Below are positions 39,704 to 46,449 of a stretch of 64,000 bases of DNA, in pieces. A program made the position numbers and the translations under genes. This stretch comes from Nitrospira sp. Ga0074138. GTDB lineage: Bacteria > Nitrospirota > Nitrospiria > Nitrospirales > Nitrospiraceae. The notes under the pieces are model-generated. The model ran no database searches, was not told where the DNA came from, and saw nothing but the letters and a program-made list of their open reading frames with translations. The DNA lies in the NCBI GenBank assembly GCA_001464735.1, contig LNDU01000053.1, positions 20,420-84,419 of the forward strand, given 5' to 3'. Each line of letters begins with the position of its first letter. Positions within the stretch are counted from its first letter, which is position 1.

Positions 39704-41338
39704 CTACAACAAAATCCGAATTCCGAGTCCGAACAGAATCCAGAGCGATACAAGGCCAAGCTGTCGGACACGGTTGGCAAAAGCATGGAGCAGCAACTCA
39801 AAAGAAAAGAAGAGCACCATCAGCTTGGCGGCGAAGACACCCAGATGCGCAATATCGGCGCTCACTTCGGGAAGCAGCGGGAAAGTCACCGCCAAGAACA
39901 CCATCAGATAATCGAGCGGTGTGGTTTGAAAGCGGTTCTCCTCATTGAACCGGAGACTCAAGATGACCATCACGGCAACCACGGCAAAGAATGCGTTGTG
40001 GAGCATCGCAACAGAGGACATGGATCGATATCGTGACGCCTCACAGACATAGAGAAGGAAGGTCGTCCCGACGTAGAGCCCACCACGAACAAAGTACGGC
40101 GCAATCCGAGGAGAGAACGAGAGGCCGAGTAACACAATCCCGAAGATGATGATCGAGAGATACCCGACATCGGTCGGCACATTCGATGGGACAAATACCA
40201 GCGCAATGAGGAAACATGGCACCGTGACGGCCAGAAATTGCATCGGCAGATCCGTCAGCCATGGACCACTCATCACTCGCCTCACGACCACATTCGAAAG
40301 GAAATGACCACCCTGCGCCGTGAGACTGGGTAGCAGTCCTCGCCCTGCTGCGATGAACAGCATCAAGACCGATCCCGCAATCGTGAGATAGAGTAGTAGA
40401 TTAACCAGCTCAGACTGCCATCGTAGGACATAGGCCAAGCTCAACATGCTTGCCTGGATCACGTAGATGACGGTCACGGCCTCATAGTGCGTGAATCCAA
40501 AACGAAGCAGTTTATGGTGAATGTGCGCCCGGTCGCCGACGAACGGAGAACGGCCTTCGGCCACCCGCTGTCCCGTCACGCCGAGCGTGTCCAGAAACGG
40601 CAACCCCAAGAGAAAGAATGCGAGGCTCGGACTGAACGGACCACGCGATGAGTCCGTCAATAGCACTGCAAGCACGCCCATGATGAATCCCAACAATTGG
40701 CTGCCGGCATCTCCCATAAAGATACGAGCCGGATAGGTGTTGTAGCGTAGGAAACCCAAAAGACCGCCAAGAAATGGGACCGTCAATAACAGGACCGTCG
40801 AATCGTTGGAGAGATAGGCCAAATAGGCGATCCCAGATAGGGTAAGGAACGACAGCCCACCAGCTAACCCATCCAACCCGTCCGTCAGATTGACAGCGTT
40901 GGAGACACCGACAAGAAACAGAACGGTGACACACATCCCGGCCCATGCCGGCACCTCCACATCGGGGAGAAACGGAAGAGTGGTAAACCAGATCTCCCCG
41001 CCCAACACGACGGCAAGGGCGGCGAACAGCTGGCCGACGAGTTTGCTTCGATAGCTAAGATCGACACGGTCGTCCCAGACTCCGAACGCCACAATGATCA
41101 CACAGCCCAGCAGAACCGACAGTGTGACCGCATCCTTCTCGCCCCACCAGGCGATCGACGCGCATGCGCCGACGGCAAAAGCAATCCCGCCGATCCGTGG
41201 AACCGGATGTTCGTGAACTTTCCGACCCCCAGGCTGATCCATGATCTGCAACCGCGCCGCCATACGCCGCAAGAGTGGGATCAGCGCCATGCACACAAGC
41301 AAGGCGGTCATGGAACTAAAGAACAGCTCGTTCACCAT
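39704..41338 (-). CDS. Undecaprenyl-phosphate sugar-1-phosphate transferase (WecA/MraY type) with long C-terminal membrane extension
   Basis: This 544-residue polytopic membrane protein starts glycan assembly on the lipid carrier. Family motifs are FGVWDDRVDLSY, SNAVNLTDGLDGLAGG, the metal-binding RIFMGDAGSQLLGF and the cytosolic GDRAHIHHKLL. Typical family members end near residue 350; here a further about 190 residues add several more hydrophobic helices (for example MQFLAVTVPCFLIALVFV, YLSIIIFGIVLLGLSF, FAAKLMVLFFSFELLLHAFA). The sugar is probably N-acetylglucosamine 1-phosphate, but this is inference from the family. It lies 32 bp after exosortase in the same transcript. Confidence 0.88.
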   Translation of the reverse strand: MVNELFFSSMTALLVCMALIPLLRRMAARLQIMDQPGGRKVHEHPVPRIGGIAFAVGACASIAWWGEKDAVTLSVLLGCVIIVAFGVWDDRVDLSYRSKLVGQLFAALAVVLGGEIWFTTLPFLPDVEVPAWAGMCVTVLFLVGVSNAVNLTDGLDGLAGGLSFLTLSGIAYLAYLSNDSTVLLLTVPFLGGLLGFLRYNTYPARIFMGDAGSQLLGFIMGVLAVLLTDSSRGPFSPSLAFFLLGLPFLDTLGVTGQRVAEGRSPFVGDRAHIHHKLLRFGFTHYEAVTVIYVIQASMLSLAYVLRWQSELVNLLLYLTIAGSVLMLFIAAGRGLLPSLTAQGGHFLSNVVVRRVMSGPWLTDLPMQFLAVTVPCFLIALVFVPSNVPTDVGYLSIIIFGIVLLGLSFSPRIAPYFVRGGLYVGTTFLLYVCEASRYRSMSSVAMLHNAFFAVVAVMVILSLRFNEENRFQTTPLDYLMVFLAVTFPLLPEVSADIAHLGVFAAKLMVLFFSFELLLHAFANRVRQLGLVSLWILFGLGIRILL

Positions 41339-41370
41339 AGATATGCTCTCAACACCTTACTCACAGCGAT

Positions 41371-42945
41371 TCAGTCGGGCACGAACCTCGTCAATTCCCG
41401 CCCAGCTACAACCGCGAACTCCTGAAGCCGTTGGTCAACTGTGGACTCAGATTCCCCCGGACCAACCAACGAGGCCAATCTCACAAGAGCCCCGTCAGTC
41501 CGCTGCCGAGAAAAGGCATCCCACAGTAAGTAAACCTTGACCAGGTATTCATTTGTGAGATGTCGCTCACGTTGCTTGAACCAGTACAAGACGATTTGCT
41601 TCTGATCCCCTTTCTGAATAACCGCCCGATTGACGCTGAGCGGCTGCATCATGCCCTGCGACATCGGCAGGTCCCGTTGCGTCAGGGACGCGATCTCCCA
41701 TCCCCCACCAGGCAGACAGCTTTGAGGCGAATGCGCTGATTGCCCCTTCCGTTGTGACCGGTAGTAGGCAGCATAGAAATTCACCGGCTGTTCCTTGTCG
41801 GACCGGTAGTCGACCAGGACATAATCGTCAAACCTAAGTACGTCGATGTATTGTTGATCCAGAGCAAAGGGTGCACCTTTCCACCCATCGATCCGCATTG
41901 GAAAGTCGACGAATGCCGTTCGCGGAGGAGCCATTTCTTCGCGATCCACAATCATGGTCGAGAAAAGAGTAAACGGCGCGAGCAAGGCTACACTGCAAAG
42001 ATAGGCCCGGCCCGAAGCTGATTGCATTCGGCATGGAACGCTGGGCACAGCCGGATGGGTGTTATCTTCTGATTGCTCTCTCCAGGTAAATTGTGCGAGA
42101 AATGGCTTCCCGGCTCTTGATGCCCTAACTCTTCCCAACAATCCCATTTCTAGGATCAACAGTCCGAGGCTCACCATAAAGATCACCCATCCCTCAAAGA
42201 GATGGTAAAAACCTTCCGCGGCTCCCTTCCCATAGAGTTCGACTAAAACCCCAATCATGCCGATGCGAAAGCCATTAATCAGGATGGAAATCGGGATGGC
42301 TGACAGCACGAGGACCACTCGTTTCCACATCCGATCCTTGAACAAATACGCGCAAAGAAGCGCGAGAGAAGTCAGTGGAAGAAGGTATCGAATCCCGCTA
42401 CAAGCTTCGACGACTTGGAGCTGCACCGGTCCAAGATCAATGACATTGCCTTCTCGAAATGCCATCACGCCGACGAGCTGCAAACAACCGACGCCGAGCG
42501 ATGATGACCACAGTTGAAGCTGGCTCGACAGATTCGCATTGATAAACGTCGGGAGCGGGATGGCGGTCAGGAGATAGCCGAGAGGAAACGCGATGACCTT
42601 CGCCCCGCGAATCCCAAGCAGGGTGATGGCCAATCCGACGATCACCATCCACAAAGAGAAATGGAGAACGATAAACAGTGTGGACAATTCCCCAACCACA
42701 TAGAGCATGAGACCCAGCGCGATGACCGCAAGACCCAACCATGACTTCTCCCTCGAAATCTGGCTGAGCCGGAGCCTGGCTTGCCAAATCAAATACCCAC
42801 TAATGAACGGCACAAAGATTCCGTGGCTAGAATCTTCGGTGCCCACCCAGCGGCTGAACAAGAAGACAAGACTGTCCGCATACATGTAGCCCAATAGCGC
42901 CACGACCAGGGCTGAAGTGAAGAGAAGAGAGCGATTGCGAGTCAT
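41371..42945 (-). CDS. xrtD: Exosortase (probably XrtD, VPLPA-specific) with C-terminal EpsI domain
   Basis: This 524-residue fusion starts with eight or so membrane helices of exosortase (residues about 1-290). The catalytic cysteine is in LQVVEACSGIRYLLPL, the conserved arginine in LINGFRIGMIG and the histidine region in YHLFEGWVIF. Residues about 310-510 form the EpsI domain (MAPPRTAFVDFPMRIDGWKG, VNFYAAYYRSQRKG, SPQSCLPGGGWEI). Exosortases cut PEP-CTERM-like tails and help attach the proteins to exported material. The two adjacent substrates have VPLPA tails, the signal paired with exosortase D (TIGR04152), hence the name; assignment to XrtA cannot be excluded. It appears to be the first gene of the exopolysaccharide transcript. 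Confidence 0.88.
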   Translation of the reverse strand: MTRNRSLLFTSALVVALLGYMYADSLVFLFSRWVGTEDSSHGIFVPFISGYLIWQARLRLSQISREKSWLGLAVIALGLMLYVVGELSTLFIVLHFSLWMVIVGLAITLLGIRGAKVIAFPLGYLLTAIPLPTFINANLSSQLQLWSSSLGVGCLQLVGVMAFREGNVIDLGPVQLQVVEACSGIRYLLPLTSLALLCAYLFKDRMWKRVVLVLSAIPISILINGFRIGMIGVLVELYGKGAAEGFYHLFEGWVIFMVSLGLLILEMGLLGRVRASRAGKPFLAQFTWREQSEDNTHPAVPSVPCRMQSASGRAYLCSVALLAPFTLFSTMIVDREEMAPPRTAFVDFPMRIDGWKGAPFALDQQYIDVLRFDDYVLVDYRSDKEQPVNFYAAYYRSQRKGQSAHSPQSCLPGGGWEIASLTQRDLPMSQGMMQPLSVNRAVIQKGDQKQIVLYWFKQRERHLTNEYLVKVYLLWDAFSRQRTDGALVRLASLVGPGESESTVDQRLQEFAVVAGRELTRFVPD

Positions 42946-43022
42946 ACGACAGAGTCACTCACACGATGAAAAGGAATGAGTCAAACGAGCTACGTCGGTC
43001 CTGAAGAGTGGGGCGAAACCTG

Positions 43023-43051
43023 ATTATCTACAGTACCCGGCGATCTGTCGA
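43023..43051 (-). promoter_or_regulatory. Possible sigma-70 promoter of the exosortase/exopolysaccharide operon
   Basis: On the minus strand TCGACA (one mismatch to TTGACA) and GATAAT (one mismatch to TATAAT) are separated by 17 bases, about 78 bp before the exosortase start. A similar sequence follows the second VPLPA gene, since the whole flank is duplicated, which lowers confidence that it is a dedicated promoter. Confidence 0.4.
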
Positions 43052-43071
43052 TTGATTTCAAAGAAAGAACA

Positions 43072-43100
43072 GGCTTGATACCCCATCGGGATATCAAGCC
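43072..43100 (-). terminator. Hairpin terminator of VPLPA gene 1
   Basis: Perfect nine-base arms GGCTTGATA and TATCAAGCC, with additional CCC/GGG pairing inside, lie 27 bp past the stop. On the minus strand they are followed by TGTTCTTTCTTTG. The same hairpin follows VPLPA gene 2. Confidence 0.75.
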
Positions 43101-43126
43101 CCAGGTGTCAAAAACGAGGTTCGTGA

Positions 43127-43819
43127 TTACGCCCTGGCTCCGCGGAGATTTCTTAACCCTCCCGCTCTCAGCCCTACCAGCGAAATCAGACCGACGCCGA
43201 ACAGAAGCACAGCCGCCGGCAATGGAACCGCCGTTAACGAAGTGACGACTCCAGAAACTCCTCCCGCCACACTATCAGGTCCAAATACCAGTCGAAAATC
43301 GTTAAATTCATTGAAGGAGGACACACTTGGAGGAGACATTAGCAAAGCATCGCTGCCGAAAAGAGTGCGTGGTCCAAAAAGTGATATGGCAAAGAATCTG
43401 GGACCTAAACCATTCACATCTTTGGCATCCATCTGATCCATGGCCGCGAACAAACCATCAATCCGCAACCCAGGCTGCGTCGTCTGCAGATTGTCAAAGA
43501 TGTCGATGCTTCCTGTAGAAAAAGGCCCCAGCGTGGCCGTGTAGGCTCCAATTGTCACGTTGAAGCTTTCGACACCGTAGGTCCCGGAGGAGTCGTCAGG
43601 ATCTTGATCAACCGTGTCCATGTCGACAGTCATGGAGCCATTCATCTTCATCCCATTTTTGAATTGTGATGACACCAGCGTGTCGACTCCTGTCACGTTC
43701 CCAGTAAAATTATAAGTAATCAATGCCGCCATGGCTGGCGTGGCCACCAAGCCACTGCACAGTAGCAGCCCAGCCGCCAAGATGCCCCCTCTCCTAAACC
43801 ATGGATTAATCATCTGCAT
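43127..43819 (-). CDS. VPLPA-CTERM sorted exported protein 1
   Basis: This 230-residue protein has a signal peptide (ILAAGLLLCSGLVATPAMA) and a beta-rich mature domain starting ALITYNFTGNVTGVDT. The C-terminal sorting signal has the PEP-CTERM layout: TAVPLPA, the helix VLLFGVGLISLVGLRAG, and a basic tail (LRNLRGARA). It is probably cut by the exosortase encoded next door and displayed on, or released with, the exopolysaccharide. A ribosome site AGAAGGAG precedes the ATG. Upstream lie a sigma-54 promoter match and a fixed motif shared with the paralogue at 44108; downstream is a hairpin terminator. It is therefore a single-gene unit. The mature function is unknown. Confidence 0.87.
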   Translation of the reverse strand: MQMINPWFRRGGILAAGLLLCSGLVATPAMAALITYNFTGNVTGVDTLVSSQFKNGMKMNGSMTVDMDTVDQDPDDSSGTYGVESFNVTIGAYTATLGPFSTGSIDIFDNLQTTQPGLRIDGLFAAMDQMDAKDVNGLGPRFFAISLFGPRTLFGSDALLMSPPSVSSFNEFNDFRLVFGPDSVAGGVSGVVTSLTAVPLPAAVLLFGVGLISLVGLRAGGLRNLRGARA

Positions 43820-43888
43820 ATCACCGCTCCTTCTAGAGCTTGCACCATAAGGAACACGTATCAGTTAGTAGCAATGGGATGATTGCTG

Positions 43889-43904
43889 AGCAAATCCCAG
43901 ACCA
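43889..43904 (-). promoter_or_regulatory. Sigma-54 (-24/-12) promoter of VPLPA gene 1
   Basis: On the minus strand TGGTCTGGGATTTGCT matches the RpoN consensus TGGCACG-N4-TTGCA, with GG and GC exactly ten bases apart. It lies 70 bp before the start codon. The paralogous gene has the same element at the same distance (44846-44861). Published work on other PEP-CTERM systems (recalled, not checked) links them to RpoN and the PrsK/PrsR two-component pair. Confidence 0.72.
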
Positions 43905-43988
43905 TTCGTTGAACCTTCTATGTGACTGAAAACGAAGAATGGCGGGAGAGAGTCTCTATATCGACTGCGTGCACATTCCTTCTACGAT

Positions 43989-44001
43989 GTTCAATTATGT
44001 A
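43989..44001 (-). promoter_or_regulatory. Conserved upstream motif, possible activator site (gene 1)
   Basis: The 13-mer TACATAATTGAAC (minus strand) lies 85 bp upstream of the sigma-54 element. It is identical and identically spaced upstream of the second VPLPA gene, in otherwise partly diverged sequence. The position suits an enhancer-binding site for a sigma-54 activator such as PrsR; this is inference. Confidence 0.5.
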
Positions 44002-44050
44002 ATTATCTTATGGTACCCGGTGATCTGTTGATCGATTTCGGAGAAAGAAC

Positions 44051-44082
44051 GGGCTTGATACCCCGCTCGGGATATCAAGCCC
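44051..44082 (-). terminator. Hairpin terminator of VPLPA gene 2
   Basis: Ten-base arms GGGCTTGATA and TATCAAGCCC with CCC/GGG pairing inside lie 26 bp past the stop, followed on the minus strand by GTTCTTTCTCC. It is homologous to the hairpin at 43072-43100. Confidence 0.75.
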
Positions 44083-44107
44083 CAGCTGTCAGACACGAGA
44101 TTCTCGA

Positions 44108-44776
44108 CTACGCCTTGGCTCCGCGGAGATTTCTCAAACCTCCCGCACCCAGACCAACCAGCGAGATGAGGCCCGCACCGAACAGAAGAACAGCAGCCGG
44201 CAATGGGACTGCCGTCAGGCTATTCAACACCCCTTGAACCCTGACCATATTTCCAGTTGCATCATCTTCAAACACGAGTCTCCATTGAGTCGAGGTCAGA
44301 GCGCCCAAGCTTGGAGGATCCTGAAGCTCCGTCCCAGTGATCGCTAAACCGTCCTCATCCTCCAAATCCAGACGGAATTCCGTTGGTGAATATTGCCCGA
44401 TACCATCCCCCATGACCGAAGTCCTGAGACGCCAGAGGTCGCCGGAAGGGTTATCGGTAATTCGGACAAGGTTCACGTCACCAGAGGGATCAAAACTGAC
44501 CGAGTAGCTCCCAATGTTGAGCGAGAAGCTCTGTACTGCTCCTGGATACCGGCCTACTCCAGTGGATGACGTTGTATGCTCGAACGAGAAGATCCCTGTC
44601 ATTGCGGACCCCACCGGCAGGTCGGACCTCAACGCTCCATTCGCCCCCCCGACAGTTCCGGTAAAGGAGTACTGTATGAGGGCTGCTTGAGTGTCATTCA
44701 ATGGAAGCAGCACTGACCACAGCGCAATCGCCGGCAGGGTCAATCCCTTTCCAAACAACTTCTGAATCATCTGCAT
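44108..44776 (-). CDS. VPLPA-CTERM sorted exported protein 2
   Basis: This 222-residue paralogue of the preceding substrate has a signal peptide (LFGKGLTLPAIALWSVLLPLNDTQA) and a mature domain starting ALIQYSFTGTVGGANG. The sorting tail TAVPLPA-VLLFGAGLISLVGLGAG-LRNLRGAKA is nearly identical to that of protein 1. The middle of the protein has diverged strongly, while ends, promoter and terminator are conserved. The start at ATG 44776 has AGAAGGAG upstream and aligns with the start of protein 1; the longer frame to 44941 runs through the promoter and was rejected. It is a likely exosortase substrate with unknown mature function. Confidence 0.87.
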   Translation of the reverse strand: MQMIQKLFGKGLTLPAIALWSVLLPLNDTQAALIQYSFTGTVGGANGALRSDLPVGSAMTGIFSFEHTTSSTGVGRYPGAVQSFSLNIGSYSVSFDPSGDVNLVRITDNPSGDLWRLRTSVMGDGIGQYSPTEFRLDLEDEDGLAITGTELQDPPSLGALTSTQWRLVFEDDATGNMVRVQGVLNSLTAVPLPAAVLLFGAGLISLVGLGAGGLRNLRGAKA

Positions 44777-44845
44777 AACACCGCTCCTTCTAGAGGTTGA
44801 CACATAAGGAACACATATCAGTCGGTAGCAACGCGGTGATTGCTG

Positions 44846-44861
44846 AGCAAGTCCCAGACCA
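44846..44861 (-). promoter_or_regulatory. Sigma-54 (-24/-12) promoter of VPLPA gene 2
   Basis: On the minus strand TGGTCTGGGACTTGCT has GG and GC ten bases apart, 70 bp before the start codon. It differs from the copy before gene 1 at one base. Confidence 0.72.
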
Positions 44862-44945
44862 CCAAATGCAGTGCGTATGTCGCTGAAAACTAAGGAGCAC
44901 GATGGAGGCTTGCGTCGGCAACTGTGTGTATGTCCCCACAACGGC

Positions 44946-44958
44946 GTTCAATTATGTA
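44946..44958 (-). promoter_or_regulatory. Conserved upstream motif, possible activator site (gene 2)
   Basis: The same 13-mer TACATAATTGAAC as at 43989-44001, again 85 bp upstream of the sigma-54 element. Between here and the start of the glycosyltransferase gene region (44959-45186) I saw nothing else that I can support. Confidence 0.5.
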
Positions 44959-45186
44959 TGAGCTATGTACAGGCTGGCAAAAAGTACCCACACCTTTTCC
45001 TCTTACCAGATTCGACGCATTCATTTCGCTGCACCGTCCCTCACTAAAAACAGCCTCAGCGCCCACTACCCTTGACTCGCCATTCGACAACCTAGCCTCT
45101 AACCGAGGCCCGTGGCCTGGCTGTTTGGACAGGTCGCAATCGAATGATGCGAGAACCATGCGATGATCAGAGACTCTTCGACTGAA

Positions 45187-46449
45187 TCATCTTGCAGAGG
45201 CAGAAACCTCTTCAGCCTCAAGAACTGTTCTCCCGCCGACCGCCTCAAGTACAGAAGCGAGTTTTCTAGCGAGCACTATACGATCGAAATGTTCCATGAC
45301 ATATCGGCGCCCATTCCTACCCAGCTGTTGGCACCGTTCAGCATTTTGGGATAGCTCCATCACCTGTGTGGCGAGATCGTCCGCCTTTTCCGGCTCAATA
45401 CAAATACCCGCCTTGGCCTCTCGCAGAAGATCTGCACTCTCCCCTTCCACTCCAAGAATGATCGGCTTCGCCATCGCCAGAATCTCAAAGATCTTCGAGG
45501 GGATGACTGTTTTGAACAGGTCTGATTTTTTTAGAAGAACGAGACTGATGTCGGATAACGCCCAAAAGTCACGCATGCGGCTTTTGGGTTGCTGGTCGAG
45601 CATCATCACGTTGCCAAGCGCCATGTCGTCTCGCATCTGGAGAAGCGCTCGCCGCTCAGCTCCATCGCCCACCATCAGGAAAACAATGTTTTTCGATCCC
45701 CTTAATCGGTGAGCTGCATGAAAGATCGTCTCCAGATGGTGCGCCATGCCATGGGTCCCAAAATAGGACACCACAAACTTTCCCTTGACCCCAAGCTCTT
45801 CAGCGAGAGCACTCGCACTATCAAGCGGCGCATATTGAGCCAGGTCGACACCGTTCTTGACGACAGTAATTTTTCCAGCCTCGATACCCTTGCCCAACAT
45901 GTATGTCTTGAATGAGTCTGTCACCGGCACAATCCGATCCGCTTTTCGGTAGGCGAACCGTTCGATCCATTCCAACAGACTAATGATTATGGGGCTTTTG
46001 ATCGCACCCACGGCCACAATCGATTCAGGCCATAGGTCACGGATCTCCAACACCCAAGGTATTCTTCTCAGCTTGCTGACGACATAGCCCGCAAGTCCAT
46101 TGAAGAATTGAGGGGAGGTAGAAAGGACGATGTCTGCTTTGGGGAGAAAAAATGAGACGATACACGCAGAACACATGTACGAGATGTAGTTCAGCGTTCG
46201 TTTAACGAACCCCTCGTTAGCCGTCACGAACGTCCAGACCCGAACAATGTTGATTCCGTCTTTCGTTTCCCGTTGATAGATCCGATTGCGGTAACCTTCG
46301 TAGACTCGTCCTTGAGGATGATTGGGTGCGCACGTAACGACCGTTACCTGGTGCCCATCCCTGGCCCATTGTCTACAGTGTTCATAAGCTCTGGTTGCCG
46401 GCGCGTTCACCTCGGGAGGGAAGTAATGTGACAGAAAGAGGATTCGCAT
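45187..46449 (-). CDS. Glycosyltransferase family 4 (WbuB-like)
   Basis: The 420-residue GT-B fold glycosyltransferase starts MRILFLSHYFPPEVNAPATRAYEH, typical of the WbuB group, and has the nucleotide-sugar-binding C-terminal part with FKTVIPSKIFEILAMAKPIILGV. It probably adds a sugar (often an N-acetylated aminosugar) to the lipid-linked repeat unit in the cytoplasm. It overlaps the heparinase-like gene by 68 bp, so the two are coupled. Confidence 0.85.
   Translation of the reverse strand: MRILFLSHYFPPEVNAPATRAYEHCRQWARDGHQVTVVTCAPNHPQGRVYEGYRNRIYQRETKDGINIVRVWTFVTANEGFVKRTLNYISYMCSACIVSFFLPKADIVLSTSPQFFNGLAGYVVSKLRRIPWVLEIRDLWPESIVAVGAIKSPIIISLLEWIERFAYRKADRIVPVTDSFKTYMLGKGIEAGKITVVKNGVDLAQYAPLDSASALAEELGVKGKFVVSYFGTHGMAHHLETIFHAAHRLRGSKNIVFLMVGDGAERRALLQMRDDMALGNVMMLDQQPKSRMRDFWALSDISLVLLKKSDLFKTVIPSKIFEILAMAKPIILGVEGESADLLREAKAGICIEPEKADDLATQVMELSQNAERCQQLGRNGRRYVMEHFDRIVLARKLASVLEAVGGRTVLEAEEVSASAR

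Noticed and set aside
44777..44941. Upstream extension of VPLPA protein 2 to 44941
   Set aside because: It would run through the sigma-54 promoter and leader, and lacks the signal peptide at the N-terminus.
44890..45159. 89-codon minus-strand frame upstream of VPLPA gene 2
   Set aside because: It overlaps the conserved activator-motif region, has no ribosome site and no recognisable domain.
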